64,000 nucleotides of DNA, taken from Ampullaceana balthica (taxonomy: Eukaryota > Mollusca > Gastropoda > Lymnaeidae). Below are positions 22,410 to 34,686 of the stretch, piece by piece (the first letter of the stretch is position 1; each line of letters begins with the position of its first letter). Location of the stretch: positions 62,001-126,000 of the forward strand of contig CALYLW010000348.1 in assembly GCA_944989445.1 (NCBI GenBank), in the 5' to 3' direction. Position numbers and translations under genes: made by a program. The notes below the pieces were generated by a model. That model searched no databases. It worked only from the letters and a program-made list of their open reading frames with translations, and was not told where the DNA came from.

Positions 22410-24037
22410 GCCTATTGTTTTGTGTGTTTTTTTCTTTTCTTTCTTTTCACAATTTTTTTCAATTATCTATATTTTTTTAATTATGAGGTAGGTGTGCAAC
22501 TATTTTATCCATAAAGGTAATTAAGGGTGTAGTTTTAGGGTCTGGGTTAGGTTTAGTATTCTTTATTTAAAATTAAATTAGATTTTAAAAAAACAAATAT
22601 AGCAGTCAAAAATATCATACATGGATCGCACCGTTTTCTTTGCCTTTACCAATAAAATAGATCGTGTTAAAAATAAATACAAAACCCGACCAATGACCAA
22701 CGCCAACTGTTACAAAAACTAATAAGAGTTTTTAGTCAATAATATTCAACATCAAACTCAGAATATCACCTAGTAGTAGGTTTGTTAACAATTAATAATA
22801 GCGGAGTACCAATAGCCGATAGCCGGAAGTGGGTACTGGCACTCGAGTACCAATAGCTCTCTACAAGTACAAGCTATTGGTAGCTGACTATCAATTGCCG
22901 CAGCTTTCCAAAATTAGTAGCGTTACGGACGGACAGATGGGACGAACATGGATAGCAAATTATGTATATTGATAATATTAAATTTTAGAACATCTTTATA
23001 CAATTTCCTGAAATCTTGGAAAATGTGCAATGGATTCCCTAGTGCGTACACGCTTTCTTTTCAATTTATAAATACACGTGTAGGCGTTTGTTTTAATTTT
23101 AACAGCTTTGTTCGGAATGAGATTTAGCCTAATTTTCAATATTTCACTATACGGCTTTAGCGATGCCTTGTTAAAGGATCAAATTGAAACATTCCAGAAG
23201 CCATTCGGAGGAACTAACATGCCGAAGTTTATCTATTAGTTGTTTTTTTTTCTGATCAATTGATTCATTTAAAAACATCAACTTGATGATCAAGAGAAAC
23301 TTAAGAGGAAATCCGTTGTTTTTATGAAAATATATAAGTTATAAAAACAGAATTTAAATATTGGAACAAACACGTGAATTATAAAAAAAATATATTAATG
23401 CATTAATGAAATTCAGGATGTTTATTTTATATTTGATCACTTATCAGGTGATGTTTTCAAATATTCTTGTTTCAACTTGTAGTACAAGCCTTGAGATGAT
23501 TCATTTTTACTAGAATTTATGCTAACTCAAGATTATGTAGTGATTAATTATTTTGATACAATAGTAGGAAGTTTGGGCCATTAAAACACACGTGTTGCAA
23601 GACAACAAGTTTGTCTGCATAATGTAAAAATATTTCAGCTGACAAGACAGATAAATGTATCCAAATTTTGCAGATGAAAATCCTTAGTATTTTGACAAAG
23701 ACGTTTTTTAAAACTGATGCACCAGAACAGACAACATGGAAACACACACACACAAATTGAAATTAAAAATAGAAATCAGGATTTCTAATATGTGGATGTG
23801 GGGGTCTGAAAGTGCTAACAACAACAAAAAATTAGCGGGATTTGGATATTACACTATTAGGCTTTACATGTAGATGAACATAAAATGATTAGCCCTTCTC
23901 TCCCCAACAATCAATTCAAAAAGTAAAGAAAACATTCAATTTTTTAAAAATGGTTAATGAATAATTTGTGTTCATTAACACTGTGTAGAGCTCATCACAG
24001 GAGCAGACGTCCACCGACAAGGACCAGGATTTAAGAT
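22410..24037. other. Intergenic stretch between gene A and gene B
   Basis: Apart from short AGTACCAATAGCT repeats (21905-21960 and 22805-22890, flanking the SINE) I see no gene. Gene A's downstream side and gene B's 3' side converge here. Minus-strand polyadenylation signals were not assigned. Confidence 0.55.
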
Positions 24038-24218
24038 TCAGGGGAGGTCAACAGAGCTGGCACCCAGGAGGCTGCTGATCAGTGCGCTGGCCATCAGTGA
24101 ATACCAGGTCCCAACAGCTGAGTGGGCCGAACCCCTTGCCGCCCACTCACTGAACTGCGGGTGACACTTTCCCAGAGCAACAAGGGGCGATTCTATGTTC
24201 ATGGATGCCAGGCAGGAC
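24038..24218 (-). CDS. Gene B exon 6 (terminal)
   Basis: Acceptor GTCCAG, then SCLASMNIESPLVALGKC, a short linker and a hydrophobic tail ending in TGA. Identified 4.4 kb from exon 5 by matching frame, phase and C-L-x14-C spacing. Confidence 0.82.
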
Positions 24219-27200
24219 CTGGACAAAAATTGTGTTTTTAAATATACATTTGAAATGTTTTTAATTCGTTTATATCAACAGACTTTCTTTCTAAGCCTAA
24301 AACCCTACTCCAGGGGCGTCCACACTTTTTGCTAATGTGGCCATATTTAATGAAGTAAAAATATTTGGAGGCCGGATTAAGATAATAAACTAAATGTTAT
24401 CATTAAAGGCTGACTTACTCGTACAGTTTTTGTTGTTATTATTATTAAAGACTGTGTTTTAGAGACTGTTATTTTGTGGGGGAAAAAAGGGTGGGGTTGG
24501 GTAATGTTTTCTCGATTTTTTGTCAGTCTATAAATATCTTATTTGATCATTAGAAATACATAGAAATAAGAAGTAAGTTTACAATTAAGGGGCCGTCCAT
24601 AAATGACGTCACGCACCTGGGGGGGGGAGGGGTCACGCTTTTGTGACGATGCGTGACGAGGGGGAGGGAGGGGGTTTGAAGAAATGTGACTTCACATCAA
24701 AAGGGTAAATTAAAATAAAAATTCCACTGAAATATTTTGTCACTTACAATGTATTTAATGATTTTTTTTTATTAAATCAGTGCTTCTCAAAGTACCGGTT
24801 GGTAGGCCATCAGACGCCGGTCGGCGTAAGTTATCAAGAAATGAAAATTAAATCTAATTATAATCCTTAAGTTTGAGAACTCATGAGAATGTATGAAATT
24901 GTTACCCTGCGTCGTTTGATGTTGACATCAAAGCATTTGTGATGTCACCGCTGCTCCGTTTGGTTCTCTCACGGCAGTAGTCGACGAACTTTTTTGCCCG
25001 TTACCCCAAAATATACAAGTTCTCGAGGTCCTGCTCACATGACTCGGGGATTTGGGGAGCGTCGTTAGCACCCCCACCCCCTAAAAATGCAACTGGTGAG
25101 TTTTACAAGCATGACAAGTGTCTAAAAATGATCTGAATAGGATTATGTAAAGATATTTTAAGTCAAAACGACACGGAATATCAATTTTTAATTTGGGGGG
25201 GGGGTGAATCTATTTGATACAATTATAAATGTTTCAAGTTTGATATAAGTGTTCGATTGGTTTTTGGTCAAACGCCAAGAGTTCCCTTTTTCCCCAAATG
25301 AGATAATTTACCGCTGTTCACAGACCCCTCGGTTAAACCGCCCGATAGCTGTAGCCATGTATTTTTCATTCATTTATAAATTCCACAAGAGAATGAAACA
25401 ATTTAAACACGCCTCCTCGTCCAAAAAAAAACAAAAAAAACTCGTGAGTCTCGGAGTAAAAAGTTATAATCATATAGATATTTACGCTCAATTATCGCTG
25501 ACTGACTGTGGCCTAAAGCTAAATCATAATCCTTTTGGTTTCCAGATTAACATTAACGAAACAACGCACGAACCTATGACGTCAGCATTTGTGTTGTAAA
25601 CAGTGCTGACTAACCCAAAGTTATTTTTTTGGTGCAGTAATTTGGTGCGCTGCTTTTTAAAATTACTTTAAAAATCGTGTGGTGATTAGCACTGTAAAAA
25701 AATATGATATAAATACTTTGTGTACACTTCAGGAATATTTCGTATTTATCATTCAAGGATAAGTTACTTTGGCTTTTGACCAAAAAAAACAACCCATTAT
25801 AAAATACTTTGTGTACATTTAAGAAAGTTTAATATTACGTAATTATCATACAAGGACAAGTTAGTTGGGCTTTTGAAAAAGGGGGGCGCCGTAAAATGCC
25901 CTTAAAAAAGGCGCGCCGCAGCACAAACTAGTGTTGGATATTTTATTAATGTCATAGTATTTTTCAGTCTTCAACTTGCAGTATTACTGTATTTTGCGAC
26001 GCACAAGATGACACCCTACTTTCCTGTACAAATGTGTGGTTCGTACAGTACTCGCCATATTCCTCTTCCAGCGCATACCAAATAATTTTTAGAAAACATG
26101 AGATTTGATATCAATGTGGTAATTTTAGATCAAATGCCTTTGATGTGCATATACATAGCAGGAAAAATGTCATTATAAGATCGAAATCAATTTGAGGAAT
26201 CGTCTTGTATCTATATATTCTTGGTTTATCAACAATGAAATGATTCTTGTAATATCTATATTCACATAGTTCCTTAATGGGATACAGCACTATATAAATT
26301 ATCAATTTATTATTATTATTATTATTCGCGAGCTTAATCGCGAAGGTTAATCACATCAAATGGTTTTTGAAATTAACGCTGCATTGTTCGTTAGCTGTCT
26401 TGCTATGCCTTGGCAACTAAACAAATTTTAAAAAATATATATCTTTATACATATAAGACGCATTTGTTGTCTGTCTGGTTGTCTGTCTGTTCCCTAATAA
26501 CTGAAGATCCAGACAACCAAATAACGTGAAATTTGGTACACGTACACAAAATTATACCGGAAAGGTTATTAAACAGGTTTCGTTCCATATATATAAGATA
26601 CTGGGGGCCAGGGGCCCAAAATGTAATTTTTCCTTATATGAGCTATATAAAACAAAAATTATTGAAAATTAAGACGTAAAATAATGACACAAAATAATAA
26701 ACATTTTGGTGTCGAGATTAACAAGAAGGCGATTATCGCCATAAAATAATTTTTTTGTTGTTGTTGCTTTGTTGTTGTTGCTTTTGTTGTTGCTTTTGTT
26801 GTTGTTGCTTTGTTTTTGTTGCTTTTGTTGTTGTAGTTGTTGTTTTGTTGTTGTTGCTTTGTTGTTGTTGCTGTTGTTGTAGTTTTTGTTTTGTTGTTGT
26901 TTTGTTGTTGTTTTGTTGTTGATGTTTTTGTTGTTGTTTTGTTTTTGTTGTTGTTGCTGTTGTTGTTTTTGTTGTTGTTGTTGTTGCTGTTGTTGTTGCT
27001 GTTGTTGCTTTTGTGTTGTTTTTGCTGTTGTTGTTGTTGTCCACATCCCTTGCCCTGCGACGACAATGTCCTTCATGTTGTTGTTGCTTTGTTGTTGTTG
27101 CTGTTGTATTTGTTGTTTTGTTGTTGTTGCTTTGTTGTTGTTGCTGTTGTTGTTGTAGTTGTTTTGTTGTTGATTTTGTTGTTTTTGTTGTTGTTTTGTT

Positions 27201-30200
27201 TTTGTTGTTTTTGTTGCTGTTGCTGTTTCTGTGTTGTTTTTGTCGTTGTTGCTGTTGTTGTTGCTGTTGTTGTTAAACCCGGGAAAGCCGGGTACTTGCC
27301 CCTAGTATATTATATAAAACAAGCCGAAATCATACTTAATGTTATAAGGCTTTAAGCCATGTAGGGGCTCATTTTTTGCTATCACGTCAGTACAGGGAAA
27401 ATCACGTCAAAACGGGAAAAGAATGCACCGGTACCTGGTGAAATGCATTTAAAAAAATACCTGCCGGTCGTCTAATACGAACAAGTTTGAGAAGCACTGG
27501 GTTACAATTTATCTAATGCCGTTTTACATAGCTTCACGCGTAGTACAATATTACTATGTAGACATACACTAAATAAATAATTAAATGGAAAAAAATGATT
27601 CGAAACATACTCATTTTCAAATAGAAAATAAGGTGGATTTTTATTATTTATTATTTTGTGTTGTTTTGTTTTTGTTTTTTGTTGTTTTTTGTTGTTTTTT
27701 TGTGGGGGTGGTCAAAGCTTTGTGACGTATTTTTGGAGAGGGGGGGTCTAACTTTTTGTGACGATGCGTGACGACGGGGGTGGGAGGGGTTGAAAAATTG
27801 ATCAAAATTGCGTGACGTCATTTGTGGACGGCCCCTAAAGATAGCTAATTTATATTTTATAAAGACGTTAATTTTATACGATGTACCTTACAATAAATAA
27901 AATGTGTTAACATGTAACTTTACCCCAAGATGTACAAAAAATCGCGATGTAAAATACGTCTTACGATTTTCAGAACACCAATGCAATTTCACTTTCAAGT
28001 TGGGAAAACATATCATTGATTTTTTTATATCGTATGGCATCAAAATTCGTATGCATACCAGGAAAAAAAAGTCATCGGCTATTAGTAATCAATCTACACT
28101 TATGTAAACCATAAAACTCTATCGATTAGAGCATCATCGTTCTCAAAACAATACATAATTTCGAATGTTCTTATAAAGATGATGTCGCTCAAACAGAAAC
28201 AATTCACGAGTCAAAAATTTTATTGAGTTAAAATTGTATCGCGGGTCCCATTTGCTCGCGTGCCTGTCTATAGAAACCCTACACACAAACTCACGTTTAT
28301 AAAAAAAAATAATAATAATAATTAATTTTTAAAAGTTTTTACCGGTGTGTTTTTTTAATTGTTTGAATCACAGTAAAGATTTTTATTTTTATTTTTTATT
28401 TATTTATTTTATTTGTTGTATAATTATTATTATTTTTAAATAGAGGAAGGGAAATAGTATTCATGTGTAGTTGAAAGAAATACATTTCATCAAACTAAAA
28501 GTTATGTGAGCTGATTTGATTTGTGTGGTGGGGATGGGGTGGTCTGACGGTTGAATTAAGCGTGTGTTAGGCGGGCGGGGGGGTGAAAGTTTTGGAAGTA
28601 TGATATCTCCATTTTACTTGATCACAACACCATTACCCGCCAAATCTGGCCAGCTCGTAGTCAAGTAGCTTCTCATAATTAGGATTGCACGCCACTAGGC
28701 CAGTCCGTATGCACTTGGTGAAAGGGGCGAGAATTCTACCAAAGAAGATTTTTTAAAAACAATTTATCTAAGAAGAGCAATAATTAAACATTCATTTTTA
28801 TTAACTGCAAAACAAAATCAAAATTCTATTGGTAGTGAATTGGATTGAAAGCATTGTATAACAATGTGAGGCTCTGTCGGGGTAGTCTTGAGCTGTCCAT
28901 TTGTAGGTCTGTCGGGGTAGTCTTGAGCTGTCCATTTGTAGGTTTGTCGGGGACCTTCCTGTTGCGCGATTTGGTGCGTAATTTATTGACAATACTTTTT
29001 ATAAACATATTCCTGATCGGTGCGCATACCGGGTGCAATGTACCCTCTAAGGTTCGTGTGCAAAATGAAAAAACGCATGTGCAAAGTTGCACAGCATCCA
29101 TTTTTTGTGCAATATTTTACAACATTTTCGTGCGGTCAATCTAAACATGGTGGGGTGGGGGGTCAAAAATCAGTCAAAATCGCGTGACTTCATTTACGGA
29201 CGGCCCCAATATTAAGTGTTATCAAATAAAATTAAGGTTAAACTACATAAAGTGTTGTTCTTATTTATTAATAAACTTGTAATAACTGAGTGCTCAGTGC
29301 ACCACATTAGCTGACTGAAAAGAAACAGTAATTTAGTCACTAAATTACTGAAGTTTACCAAACAGTAGTGAAAGTATCTCATTCTGAGTCATTATCATCA
29401 AAATCGTCCGCATTTGAGGAATTAGACGTTGGGATCATAGAGTCCGCCTGGGGCTGAGACCAAGCTTATTTCTCCGAACAACTGATGGCCTTCAACACGT
29501 AACGATGGCTACTGAGATATGTGTGAAATTCTTTGCATGACATATGCTTCAAGTTATGCTGCACAAACAGAATCCTGTGACAACGAGCAACTTATTTCTT
29601 TCCTTCTTCCTTTGACTTTGCATCAGAGAAAACACTCGTTCAGTGTTAGCATTGTGTGATGGAATGGCAAAAATAATAATAATAATAAAACCAGCAATAA
29701 TAAGAAGTTCTGAAAAACATTCCGCACCCTTGCACTGCTGAAATACTTCAAGTTCTGATAGCCAATGTTAACATTGAGCTAAATGTAGCTTGCACGCGTG
29801 TGTATTTCACTATTTCACGATACATAATAGATTAAAGTATTTAGCACAGAAAAGTAAGTAAGAAAGTATCGATCGATGGATCGGGAACGGTTGGATGGTC
29901 CGGGACGGAGAAAAGCCCGGACAAAAGCCATTTTTCTGGAAAACCGCCCGGACGCCAGGACAGGGGCGTAAAAAGAGGACGTGTCCGGGGAAACCCGGAC
30001 GTATGGTAACCTTATGTCTGGGTAGTCTTGGGCGCTGTCCATGTGTAAGTCTGTCGGGGTAGTCTCGAGGTGTAAAATCACATTGAAATGGGATTAGTTG
30101 AAAATATCGGATCAACAATGAAAAGAAGCCAAGAAAACCCAAATGCGTCTTTTCCTTATGATTATAATTTTTAATAGACGTCAGGGCCACCACATCTGAA

Positions 30201-32770
30201 CAAGACCGGCCTAACTTACCTGCAGGAATAAATTCGAGACCGGGGAATGTCTTTGGCTTTCACCGCGACTTTCAGCATTTCGATATCTTCTGGTTTGACG
30301 TGCTGCTGCCGGCAGGACTCCGTGTTTGGTTTGCACGCGGCCATGTCAACTTCAGGGGGAAACAACTTAAGAACTTGGTATTTGGGGAAATACAACACAC
30401 AAAAAATTGTTAAAATATATACTGGATAAAATGATATTTTGAAATGAGCTGAAATCATTTAATATGAAATCGGCTGGTACTAAATAAAAAAATGTTCGAT
30501 TAATCATGAAAAATTTAATCGAATAATCGATTAATTTCGATTAATTATATTTTTATAACGCATATATAGATGCCGTTAAGTTGCGATTTATTTTTTTGTG
30601 AAATTGGTAAGTCGCGGTATCTCCATGGCTCCCAAATTCTGTGACGCAACACAGCAAATTTGGTTCTGCTATGCAAGAAATAAGGAAGAAAAACCTTTTT
30701 TTTGTCTACGTACGCACGTCTAAATAAATAATAATAATAATACGAGGTAAAAGAATGTAAGTTTAAAAAAACATAAATTATTAATAAATTGGAAAAATAT
30801 ATTAGAAATAATTTCTTAAATTTTAATCGAATTTTAATCGATTAAATTAATTTAATCGATTAAAAGTTGTAACAATTAATTGATTAATTAATCGTATTTA
30901 GCAAAGGAAAAGGTGACTAAAAAAATAAATTAAAAAAAATATTTTAATTTATAAAAAAAAATTTAATTTCAACACCTGAGATGTTTTTAACGTTTGCTAT
31001 ATTTAAGCACAGCAAATGAAAAAACTGAGACGGTAAAGGGAATAGTCAAATATAAAGAGAGGAAATATTGAAAGAAAACTATGTTCGATGTAAAAAGGAC
31101 TTAATTTTGAATCGCATCATTATCAGTCTATTCTTGACTTACGGGTCGGAAGGTAAGACTGGCAAAAGATGTACCCGGCGTAGCGGAGATCTTCTTCTGC
31201 CGGGAAATACTTGTCGTACACCGGGATGTTCAAGTTGGCGAGCTCATTGAACTGCCTCATCCTCAGGACGCACGAGATGTACTCGTCCATGTTTCTGAAA
31301 TGACGTCATCGGAATATGAGCACTTCACTTAAAAAGTTTGTTGATTATATAAACACTTTCAACTGATAACATCATATGCGGTACGAGACGAGAATCATCT
31401 TCAGCCTCCATTTACTCGTTAACCCAATTCATTCTAAACTCCTCCAAAACATCACCCGACTTCTAGTGAATGTTGTACATTTTAAGCTCCTAGGCTTTCC
31501 TTTAGTTTTCTCTCCCCTAAATCAAATACTCAGATTGTATCCACCATCTCCAGCTTTCTCTCTCATAACCACGACGCCCCTCCCAAAAGCCTCCCTTACC
31601 CCTTTACATTGACGAAATTTAAAAGCGATTTCCCTCAATAGTTTACAGTGTGTTTAAATGAATTTCATTAGCTAACATTTAAATGAAGAAAAAAACACAG
31701 AAATAAATGAGAAATTAATTGACTTTACCAATCAAAAAAATAATAATAAAATAAGTCAAACAAATGATCTTTGTTGAAAAATTACAATGCGTGAAAATTC
31801 AAAGACTTCTCAGTTTTTAATTTTTCGTTAAATTTTGTTTTAATGCACAGTTTTTTAATGTGAAAATCAGCATTTAATTCTTAAATTTAAATATATTTTT
31901 TATAATTCTCATGGTATTACCAAACTTTCTATAATTATTTATTGATCTTATTTGTGGTAAGTTTCTATCTTACCCAATTTAAACTTTTTAGGCATGTGTA
32001 GCATTTACCTACCTTCCGCAGTCCTGTTTTCAACAATTTTAATTCAAATAGTTTAAAATATTATCCGACTAATGTTAATCTCGGTTGAAGGCCTGACCTG
32101 CATTGCTGTTTGTACCGCAGCAGCCCCACGTTCACGTTGGAGTAGGAGTTTCCTGACGTCCCGGTCAGCGTGCAGGAGTCCTCCACTGTCTGGAAGTCCA
32201 TGTTGATCTGAAGGGACAGCTCCAGCCGAGTAGAAACTGATGGGGACCAGATGAAATATCAGACGCGTCAACCATCAAGGAATCGCTTGTGTTGGAGTGT
32301 GTGAGAGTGGCCAGATATAACTGCTTATTTTCAAAGGTTTTTTTTTCATTTGTGAATATATGTTAAAGTAGGGCAAAACTATTGTGTAAACGTATTCAAA
32401 CAAAAACAAAAAAGGTGAACGTAGTTCAATGTAAAAAAAAATAATACCGAAGCAATCAAAGAACCCTCTAGAGTTAAAAATGTTTTTTTTTAAATTAACA
32501 AAATTTAAGCAAAACAAACCCAATATTAGATCATTGAGCTATTTCTAATTTCTCCAACTTGTCTGTAGTACACCCAGAAAACCCATAAACATTGAAAAAG
32601 TGAGAGTATTAAGGGCTCCTCATCGAAAATGATTGAGAACCACTGAATCATTAATATGCAAAACTTTTCACAGCTAGTGGAGTTAAAACAGAAAACCTCT
32701 TTGAAACTTTCCCAGGTTGGTTGAAAAACTTACCAAGGACACTAATCAGTACGAGAGATAGCAGTATCAT
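24038..32770 (-). CDS. Gene B: secreted cysteine-rich protein paralogue, complete six-exon gene
   Basis: Minus-strand exons are 32770-32734, 32236-32098, 31294-31143, 30373-30220, 28735-28637 and 24218-24038 (TGA). Phases are 1, 2, 1, 2, 2 and the product is 253 residues. Exon 1 encodes MILLSLVLISVLG, a compact signal peptide. Family landmarks include Y-x2-C, YAGYIFCQS, CKPNTESC with a terminal SC in exon 4, F-x2-C-x7-C-x8-D-Y-x2-A-R-F-G in exon 5 and C-L-x14-C in exon 6. The tail LMASALISSLLGASSVDLP after a small-residue stretch suggests GPI anchoring (inference). The last intron is 4.4 kb and contains a split Harbinger-like MITE, a nested hAT-type element and a (TTG)n tract. The gene is divergent from gene C. 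Function unknown. Confidence 0.86.
25472..25935. repeat. Inverted copy of the 20826 element
   Basis: Reverse complement of 20826-21320, from TATTTACGCTCAATTATCGC to GCGCCGCAGCACAAACTAGT. The two copies form inverted repeats about 4.2 kb apart. Confidence 0.83.
26752..27273. repeat. (TTG)n-type degenerate tract, two blocks
   Basis: Reverse-strand counterpart of the CAA tract, split at 27040-27076 by CCACATCCCTTGCCCTGCGA, then CGACAATGTCC. The shared flank shows both are parts of one dispersed repeat rather than chance microsatellites. Confidence 0.9.
28637..28735 (-). CDS. Gene B exon 5
   Basis: 99 bases, phases 2 and 2. Encodes ILAPFTKCIRTGLVACNPN to LARFG, close to gene C exon 5 (APFTNC, VAC). 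Acceptor GGTAG, donor GTAATG (weaker). Confidence 0.88.
28868..28946. repeat. 35-bp minisatellite units in gene B intron 4
   Basis: Two full units and a partial one, CTGTCGGGGTAGTCTTGAGC and TGTCCATTTGTAGGT, the reverse complement of the gene A intron 5 unit. Confidence 0.82.
29150..29207. mobile_element. Harbinger-like MITE end fragment
   Basis: Right terminal 55-60 bp only (GCGTGACTTCATTTACGGAC, then GGCCCC). Confidence 0.7.
29397..29680 (-). pseudogene. hAT-type transposase C-terminal fragment
   Basis: Minus strand encodes AIPSHNANTERVFSLMQSQR, then KKERNKL and, after a frameshift, CKEFHTYL. This is the SNAxxERVFS dimerisation motif of transposases of the hAT group. An acidic tail (SSNADDFDDNDSE) follows. 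Only the end of the gene remains, in gene B intron 4. Confidence 0.72.
30220..30373 (-). CDS. Gene B exon 4
   Basis: 154 bases, the same length as gene C exon 4. Encodes VDMAACKPNTESCRQQHVK to SRIYSC. Acceptor ACCAAG, chosen because it gives phase 1; donor GTAAGT. Confidence 0.87.
31143..31294 (-). CDS. Gene B exon 3
   Basis: Acceptor TTTCAG and donor GTAAGT. Encodes NMDEYISCVLRMRQFNELA through DLRYAGYIFCQSYLPT. The Tyr-x2-Cys and AGxxFC motifs match A and C. Confidence 0.88.
32098..32236 (-). CDS. Gene B exon 2
   Basis: Acceptor CATCAG and donor GTCAGG. Encodes STRLELSLQINMDFQTVEDS, then C, ending YKQQC. Aligns with gene C exon 2 at FAETYC and AFQC. Confidence 0.85.
32734..32770 (-). CDS. 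Gene B exon 1, signal peptide
   Basis: ATG followed by twelve mainly hydrophobic codons and donor GTAAGT in phase 1, the same design as gene C exon 1. Confidence 0.85.
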
Positions 32771-33726
32771 TCTAGCCCTTTACCGACCACAGATGTCCTC
32801 GAGTTCATTAAGGGCTTTCGCACCTGGCATCTGGTTTTAAAAATGGTAAGAAATATAGCTGACAGAGAGACACAAAACTGGAGTTGTGCGCATCCAAACC
32901 ATGCACTTCTTCATCTTTTTTCTAGTTTTTATTTGTAAGGTTAAACAACAATTTTAAGGTTTAAATATTATAAGGGTTTAATAATTTTGTTCTAAAAAAA
33001 ATAATTAAATGCACATCTGTGATGTACAATTTAAGCGTGATTCTCGAATCAAGAACATTAACTTTTGTTTGATTTTATAAGATCGACTATTGTTAGACTT
33101 GTATCCACTTTTAGTTTTTATCCTATTTTGAGCCTTAAGGTCATTGGAGTGAAAGATTCATTTAAAATTAAAAGAAACCAGCACTTGTTTTGTACAATTA
33201 AAAATTAATTGCTACATTTAATTAAACAAATGATAACAATAACATTGAGGTTTCGACCGTTTCGAACCTGCAACACCGACTCCAGTCCCTACCCTGAGGA
33301 CTAGCTTTCAAAGAGCCAAAACCAGAATTGGCAGGACAGTTTTTTTTAAAAATATGAAATTAAAATACAGTGAGTTGTATAGGAAAATAGAATTACTTAT
33401 GTTTATGTGCTTTTCAGATAGGATTTCATTTTTTCTTTAATTTTGTTATAGACAAGATGGAACCGGTAGCTCAAAAATAAAAATATATTATTCTGTGTGT
33501 TATGTTAGGGACTTCCTGCACAAAAACCAGTGACAACAGTGAATCGTGTAGGGTGATTATGATGGCGTCATCGTGAAAAATTATTTTGTATCTACAGCAC
33601 TACCTCCTACTAATCCTAAAGATAGTTCCATAACTGTGCTTAGTAGAATCACTATCATTGAGTGCCGTGAGGTAATTTTTAAAATAGAATATATGGTTTG
33701 ATAACACATAAAGAATATGTGTAACA
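32771..33726. promoter_or_regulatory. Upstream region of gene B in the divergent B-C interval
   Basis: Holds no recognisable exon. Because genes B and C start on opposite strands 2763 bp apart, promoters for both must lie in 32771-35533 unless there are unseen 5' UTR exons. No TATA element or operator could be assigned with confidence. Confidence 0.4.
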
Positions 33727-34686
33727 ACATCCACCCTCAGCGTCAAACAACAACATCCACCCACACCGTCAATCAGCAATATCCACCAACACCGTCAACC
33801 AACAACATCCACCCACACCGTCAACCAACAACATCCACCCACACCGTCAACCAACAACATCCACCCACACCGTCAACCAACAACATCCACCCACACCGTC
33901 AACCAACAATATCCACCCACACCGTCAACCAACAACATCCACCAACACCAGCAACAAACAACATCCACCCACACCGTCAACCAACAATATCCACCCACAC
34001 CGTCAACCAACAATATCCCTCCATACCAGCAACAAACAACATCCACCCACACCAGCAACAAACAACATCCACCCACACCGTCAACCAACAATATCCACCC
34101 ACACCGTCAACCAACAATATCCACCCATACCAGCAACCAACAATATCCACCCACACCGTCAACCAACAATATCCACCCATACCAGCAACCAACAACATCC
34201 ACCCACACCGTCAACCAACAACATCCACCCACACCGTAAACCAACAATATCCACCCACACCAGCAACCAACAACATCCACCCACACAGTCAACCAACAAT
34301 ATCCACCCACACCAACAACCAACAACATCCACCCCCACGGTCAACCAACAATATCCACCCATACCAGCAACCAACAATATCCACCCACACCAGCAACCAA
34401 CAACATCCACCCACACCGTCAACCAACAATATCCACCCATACCAGCAACCAACAACATCCACCCACACCGTCAACCAACAATATCCACCCATACCAGCAA
34501 CCAACAACATCCACCCACACCGTCAACCAACAACATCCACCCAAACCAGCAACAAACAACATCCACCAACACCGTAAACCAACAATATCCACCCATACCA
34601 GCAACCAACAACATCCACCCACACCGTCAACCAACAATATCCACCCATACCAGCAACCAACAACATCAACCCCCACCGTCAACCAT
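33727..34686. repeat. 26-bp minisatellite between divergent genes B and C
   Basis: About 37 units of CAACATCCACCCACACCGTC plus AACCAA, mixed with a second type (CATACCAGCAACCAACAATA). The period is not a multiple of three, yet a 286-codon plus-strand frame and long minus-strand frames stay open because the unit lacks stops in those frames. No initiation context or splice evidence supports a protein. C-rich on the plus strand. Confidence 0.94.

Larger units (their letters stand above)
24778..27499. mobile_element. CAGTGCTTCTCAAA hAT-type element, expanded by nested repeats
   Basis: Ends CAGTGCTTCTCAAAGTACCG and GTTTGAGAAGCACTG, the same family as the 284-bp copy at 52695. The interior holds the inverted dispersed element (25472-25935), a (TTG)n tract and other non-coding sequence. 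A clean 8-bp duplication was not seen. Confidence 0.75.
24589..27835. mobile_element. Harbinger-like MITE split by nested elements
   Basis: Left part 24589-24777 (GGGGCCGTCCATAAATGACG) and right part 27500-27835 (GCGTGACGTCATTTGTGGAC) match the two halves of the intact copies at 40897 and 63020. A 3-bp TAA duplication fits PIF/Harbinger target preference. Interrupted by 24778-27499. Confidence 0.82.

Noticed and set aside
26659..27355. Poly-Val/Leu/Cys and poly-Asn/Gln frames over the TTG tract
   Set aside because: Same composition artefact on both strands.
30490..30905. Possible further TAGGGCTG-type hAT element (many TAATCGATTAAT motifs)
   Set aside because: Subterminal-like motifs are present, but no CAGCCCTA/TAGGGCTG ends or 8-bp duplication could be found; left unassigned in gene B's intron 3.
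33717..34577. 286-codon open frame over the 26-bp array
   Set aside because: It is open only because the repeat unit lacks stop codons; minus-strand frames are open too. No codon structure, splice signal or recognisable protein.
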